From NCBI GenBank assembly GCA_023228195.1, contig JALOBR010000067.1, forward strand, positions 1-8,053: a stretch of 8,053 nt of DNA. The letters are read 5' to 3'. Shown piece after piece: positions 6,588-8,053 of the stretch. The stretch's first letter is position 1. Each line of letters begins with the position of its first letter. Made by a program: the position numbers and the translations under genes. Under the pieces are notes generated by a model, which was given only the letters and a program-made list of their open reading frames with translations, made no database searches and was not told the DNA's origin. The stretch comes from Candidatus Omnitrophota bacterium (GTDB lineage Bacteria; Omnitrophota; Gorgyraeia; Duberdicusellales; 4484-171).

Positions 6588-7913
6588 TTATTTAATTAGC
6601 ACTAATAAACTTTCTCTTAGTTTAAGGTTGTGTCTATTCTTTAAGGTAGTCCATTTATGACCACGAGGACGCAATGTAATAAGCCTATGTTTTGAAAAAC
6701 CAAGTTCTATAGCGAGTTCGCCTAAATATTTATCTGTAGGCACATATATCCCATAAGGAGCAGAATCGCCAATAACGATAAAAGCTAATCCATTCTTTTT
6801 AAGCACACGATAAGTTTCGTTCAAGACAAGAAACATGTCTTTAAAATACAGCCCCGTCAAAATATCAAAACTTTTCCCACGTTTACAATTTATTTGCTTC
6901 CTTATTAATTTAATTTTATTCTGAATTTTTTGGGAAACCCTCGGAGCTTTTTCGAGCATTTTCTTTTCAAGGATATCCTTAAGATCTTTACCACGATATT
7001 CTCTTTCAGAATAATAGGTAGTAGCAGAAGCTAAAGATTTCATTCTAATTTTTGATGTTATTTCAGACCAATCCTTAGTAATTTTCCAAAAATAGGTATA
7101 AACTTTCAATGCTTCGCCATAATCAAAATTATTTAAATATGGAGGAGAAGTAAAAACTAAATTGATACTATTAGACAATATCCTACTATTCTTTTTCCGA
7201 CTATCAAAGAGGTAAATCTTAGCATCTCCATTACAGCCAGATTCTGTTGCTTCAAGTAAATCATCCTTTATGTCGGATAGGGCTTTCGTAAAGATGACAA
7301 AGGGATCTTCGGCATTGCGAGTATTTTTCCAGCTAATATATGGAATACTTATGCCGACTTTCGCACATCTTGGCAATAAAGAAGAAATAACAAGGAAAAT
7401 ATATGGTTTGTATGCTTTCTTAATAGAATTTGAGTAATAAACATCACGCAGGGTAATGAGTTTTTTTAAATTACACGCTGAGAAACATTTAGTTAATATG
7501 AAATTTTCTTGAGAAATATCTGCTTTTTTCCAGATACTCTTACATTTTTGCAATAAAACTTCACCTGCCTTAATTAAGAGTTCGGGTTTTTCTATAAATT
7601 TAATTTTCGCTTTTCCTATTTCATACAAAAATTTGTTAGACTCATTACCAACAACTGTAATACCATATTTCCTTCCAACAACGGCGGTTGTCCCACTTCC
7701 CATAAAAGGATCATAAACTTGCCCTCCGTTTTCATTAATATCGAAGTAAGCGAAAGTCGTATCTACGAATACATTTGAAAATCCTGGCATAAAAGAAAAC
7801 CATCTATGGATAGGCATTGTTTTATTATCTGAATTAGTTCCATGTTTCTCCATATTCCCATTCATTTTAAGAAATCTAAGAAAATTATCTACTTTCTTGA
7901 CTATATCGGGCAC
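6588..7913 (-). CDS. DNA amino-methyltransferase (N4-cytosine or N6-adenine)
   Basis: This 441-residue S-adenosylmethionine-dependent DNA methyltransferase has motif I as DPFMGSGTT (68-76), which binds the cofactor, and the catalytic motif IV as TSPPY (255-259) continuing LNNFDY. Later motifs are YRVLKKNG (368-375) and VIGDS (380-384). The N-terminal segment WFSFMPGFS (38-46) matches the lead-in often seen before motif I in this group. TSPPY is most typical of N4-cytosine enzymes but also occurs in some N6-adenine ones, so the modified base is open. Motif I precedes motif IV, with about 180 residues between them that could hold part of the target-recognition region. It probably marks host DNA to protect it from the downstream nucleases. 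The start is GTG, chosen because GGAGG lies 8 bases upstream; M17 and M21 have no comparable site. It is the first gene of the cassette. Confidence 0.93.
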   Translation of the reverse strand: MPDIVKKVDNFLRFLKMNGNMEKHGTNSDNKTMPIHRWFSFMPGFSNVFVDTTFAYFDINENGGQVYDPFMGSGTTAVVGRKYGITVVGNESNKFLYEIGKAKIKFIEKPELLIKAGEVLLQKCKSIWKKADISQENFILTKCFSACNLKKLITLRDVYYSNSIKKAYKPYIFLVISSLLPRCAKVGISIPYISWKNTRNAEDPFVIFTKALSDIKDDLLEATESGCNGDAKIYLFDSRKKNSRILSNSINLVFTSPPYLNNFDYGEALKVYTYFWKITKDWSEITSKIRMKSLASATTYYSEREYRGKDLKDILEKKMLEKAPRVSQKIQNKIKLIRKQINCKRGKSFDILTGLYFKDMFLVLNETYRVLKKNGLAFIVIGDSAPYGIYVPTDKYLGELAIELGFSKHRLITLRPRGHKWTTLKNRHNLKLRESLLVLIK

Positions 7914-8053
7914 CTAATATTCCTCCAAGATTTTGTTTTATAAATAGTTACTTATATAAATCCAGCATAGTCCACGCCTAATCTGATCAATATGATCTTT
8001 AGGATAGGTCTAGAAAAAATCCCATTTTTTAGCAGAATAACGCGTCTGGTTCT
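7914..8053. other. Non-coding region upstream of the cassette
   Basis: No gene is visible on either strand in these 140 bases up to the right edge. Read on the minus strand, an AT-rich stretch contains TATATAAG (7958-7951) and TTTATAAAA (7944-7936), which could serve as -10 elements, but neither has a convincing -35 partner at 16-18 bases. A 7-base A/T inverted repeat with a 3-base loop (8014-8030) and a TGATC direct repeat (7984-7988 and 7993-7997) are present. The promoter of the cassette should lie here or just beyond the edge. Confidence 0.45.
7921..7926 (-). promoter_or_regulatory. Ribosome binding site fixing a GTG start
   Basis: GGAGGA on the minus strand is a near-consensus Shine-Dalgarno site with the core GGAGG 8 bases from the GTG of the methyltransferase gene. 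It decides the start in favour of GTG over the internal methionines 17 and 21, and implies efficient translation of the first cassette gene despite the non-ATG codon. Confidence 0.8.

Noticed and set aside
1962..7913. BREX, DISARM or type I restriction locus
   Set aside because: No PglZ, large BrxC, helicase, DrmB, HsdR or HsdS gene is present; the ATPase is only 435 residues, far smaller than BrxC.
8014..8030. AAAAAAT-CCC-ATTTTTT inverted repeat near the right edge
   Set aside because: The stem is entirely A/T with a 3-base loop, common by chance in AT-rich DNA, and there is no G/C stem to act as a terminator.

Overview
The window is an AT-rich bacterial segment in which every supported gene lies on the minus strand, so transcription runs from the right edge to the left. 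Strong Shine-Dalgarno sequences (GGAGG, AAGGAGG, AAGGA) and a PTS EIIA-type protein point to a bacterium, not an archaeon. The EIIA paralogue and the short CxxC zinc-ribbon protein would fit an uncultivated Gram-negative lineage such as Omnitrophota, but that is only an impression. No RNA gene, CRISPR array, insertion sequence or attachment site was seen.

Region A (7913 down to 1962) is a tight five-gene run in this order: a DNA amino-methyltransferase with a GTG start and a strong RBS; a 351-residue protein of unknown family with possible winged-helix segments; an AAA+ ATPase resembling Orc1/Cdc6-type P-loop proteins; a PIN-domain nuclease with an unrecognised C-terminal domain; and a PD-(D/E)XK-type nuclease. 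The first three junctions are a 3-base gap, an 8-base overlap and a 29-base overlap. A 55-base gap precedes the last gene. This is the architecture expected of an anti-phage or restriction-like system: a methyltransferase to mark self DNA, an ATPase as switch or motor, and two nucleases of unrelated fold as effectors. It lacks the diagnostic genes of BREX (PglZ, large BrxC), DISARM (helicase DrmA, DrmB), Dnd and type I/III restriction, and I cannot assign it to a named system. It is the most interesting part of the window.

Region B (1953 down to 829) holds a zinc-ribbon protein that begins 8 bases after the nuclease stop, then a PTS EIIA-like protein that has lost both conserved histidines and in fact contains no histidine at all. 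Region C (672 down to the left edge) is a separate small operon with a plausible sigma70 promoter. It encodes a compact HAD-family phosphatase whose stop overlaps, by ATGA, the start of a gene cut by the window edge.

The 140 bases upstream of the methyltransferase contain no gene and no convincing promoter. No intrinsic terminator is visible between genes, so read-through from the cassette into the zinc-ribbon and EIIA-like genes is possible.
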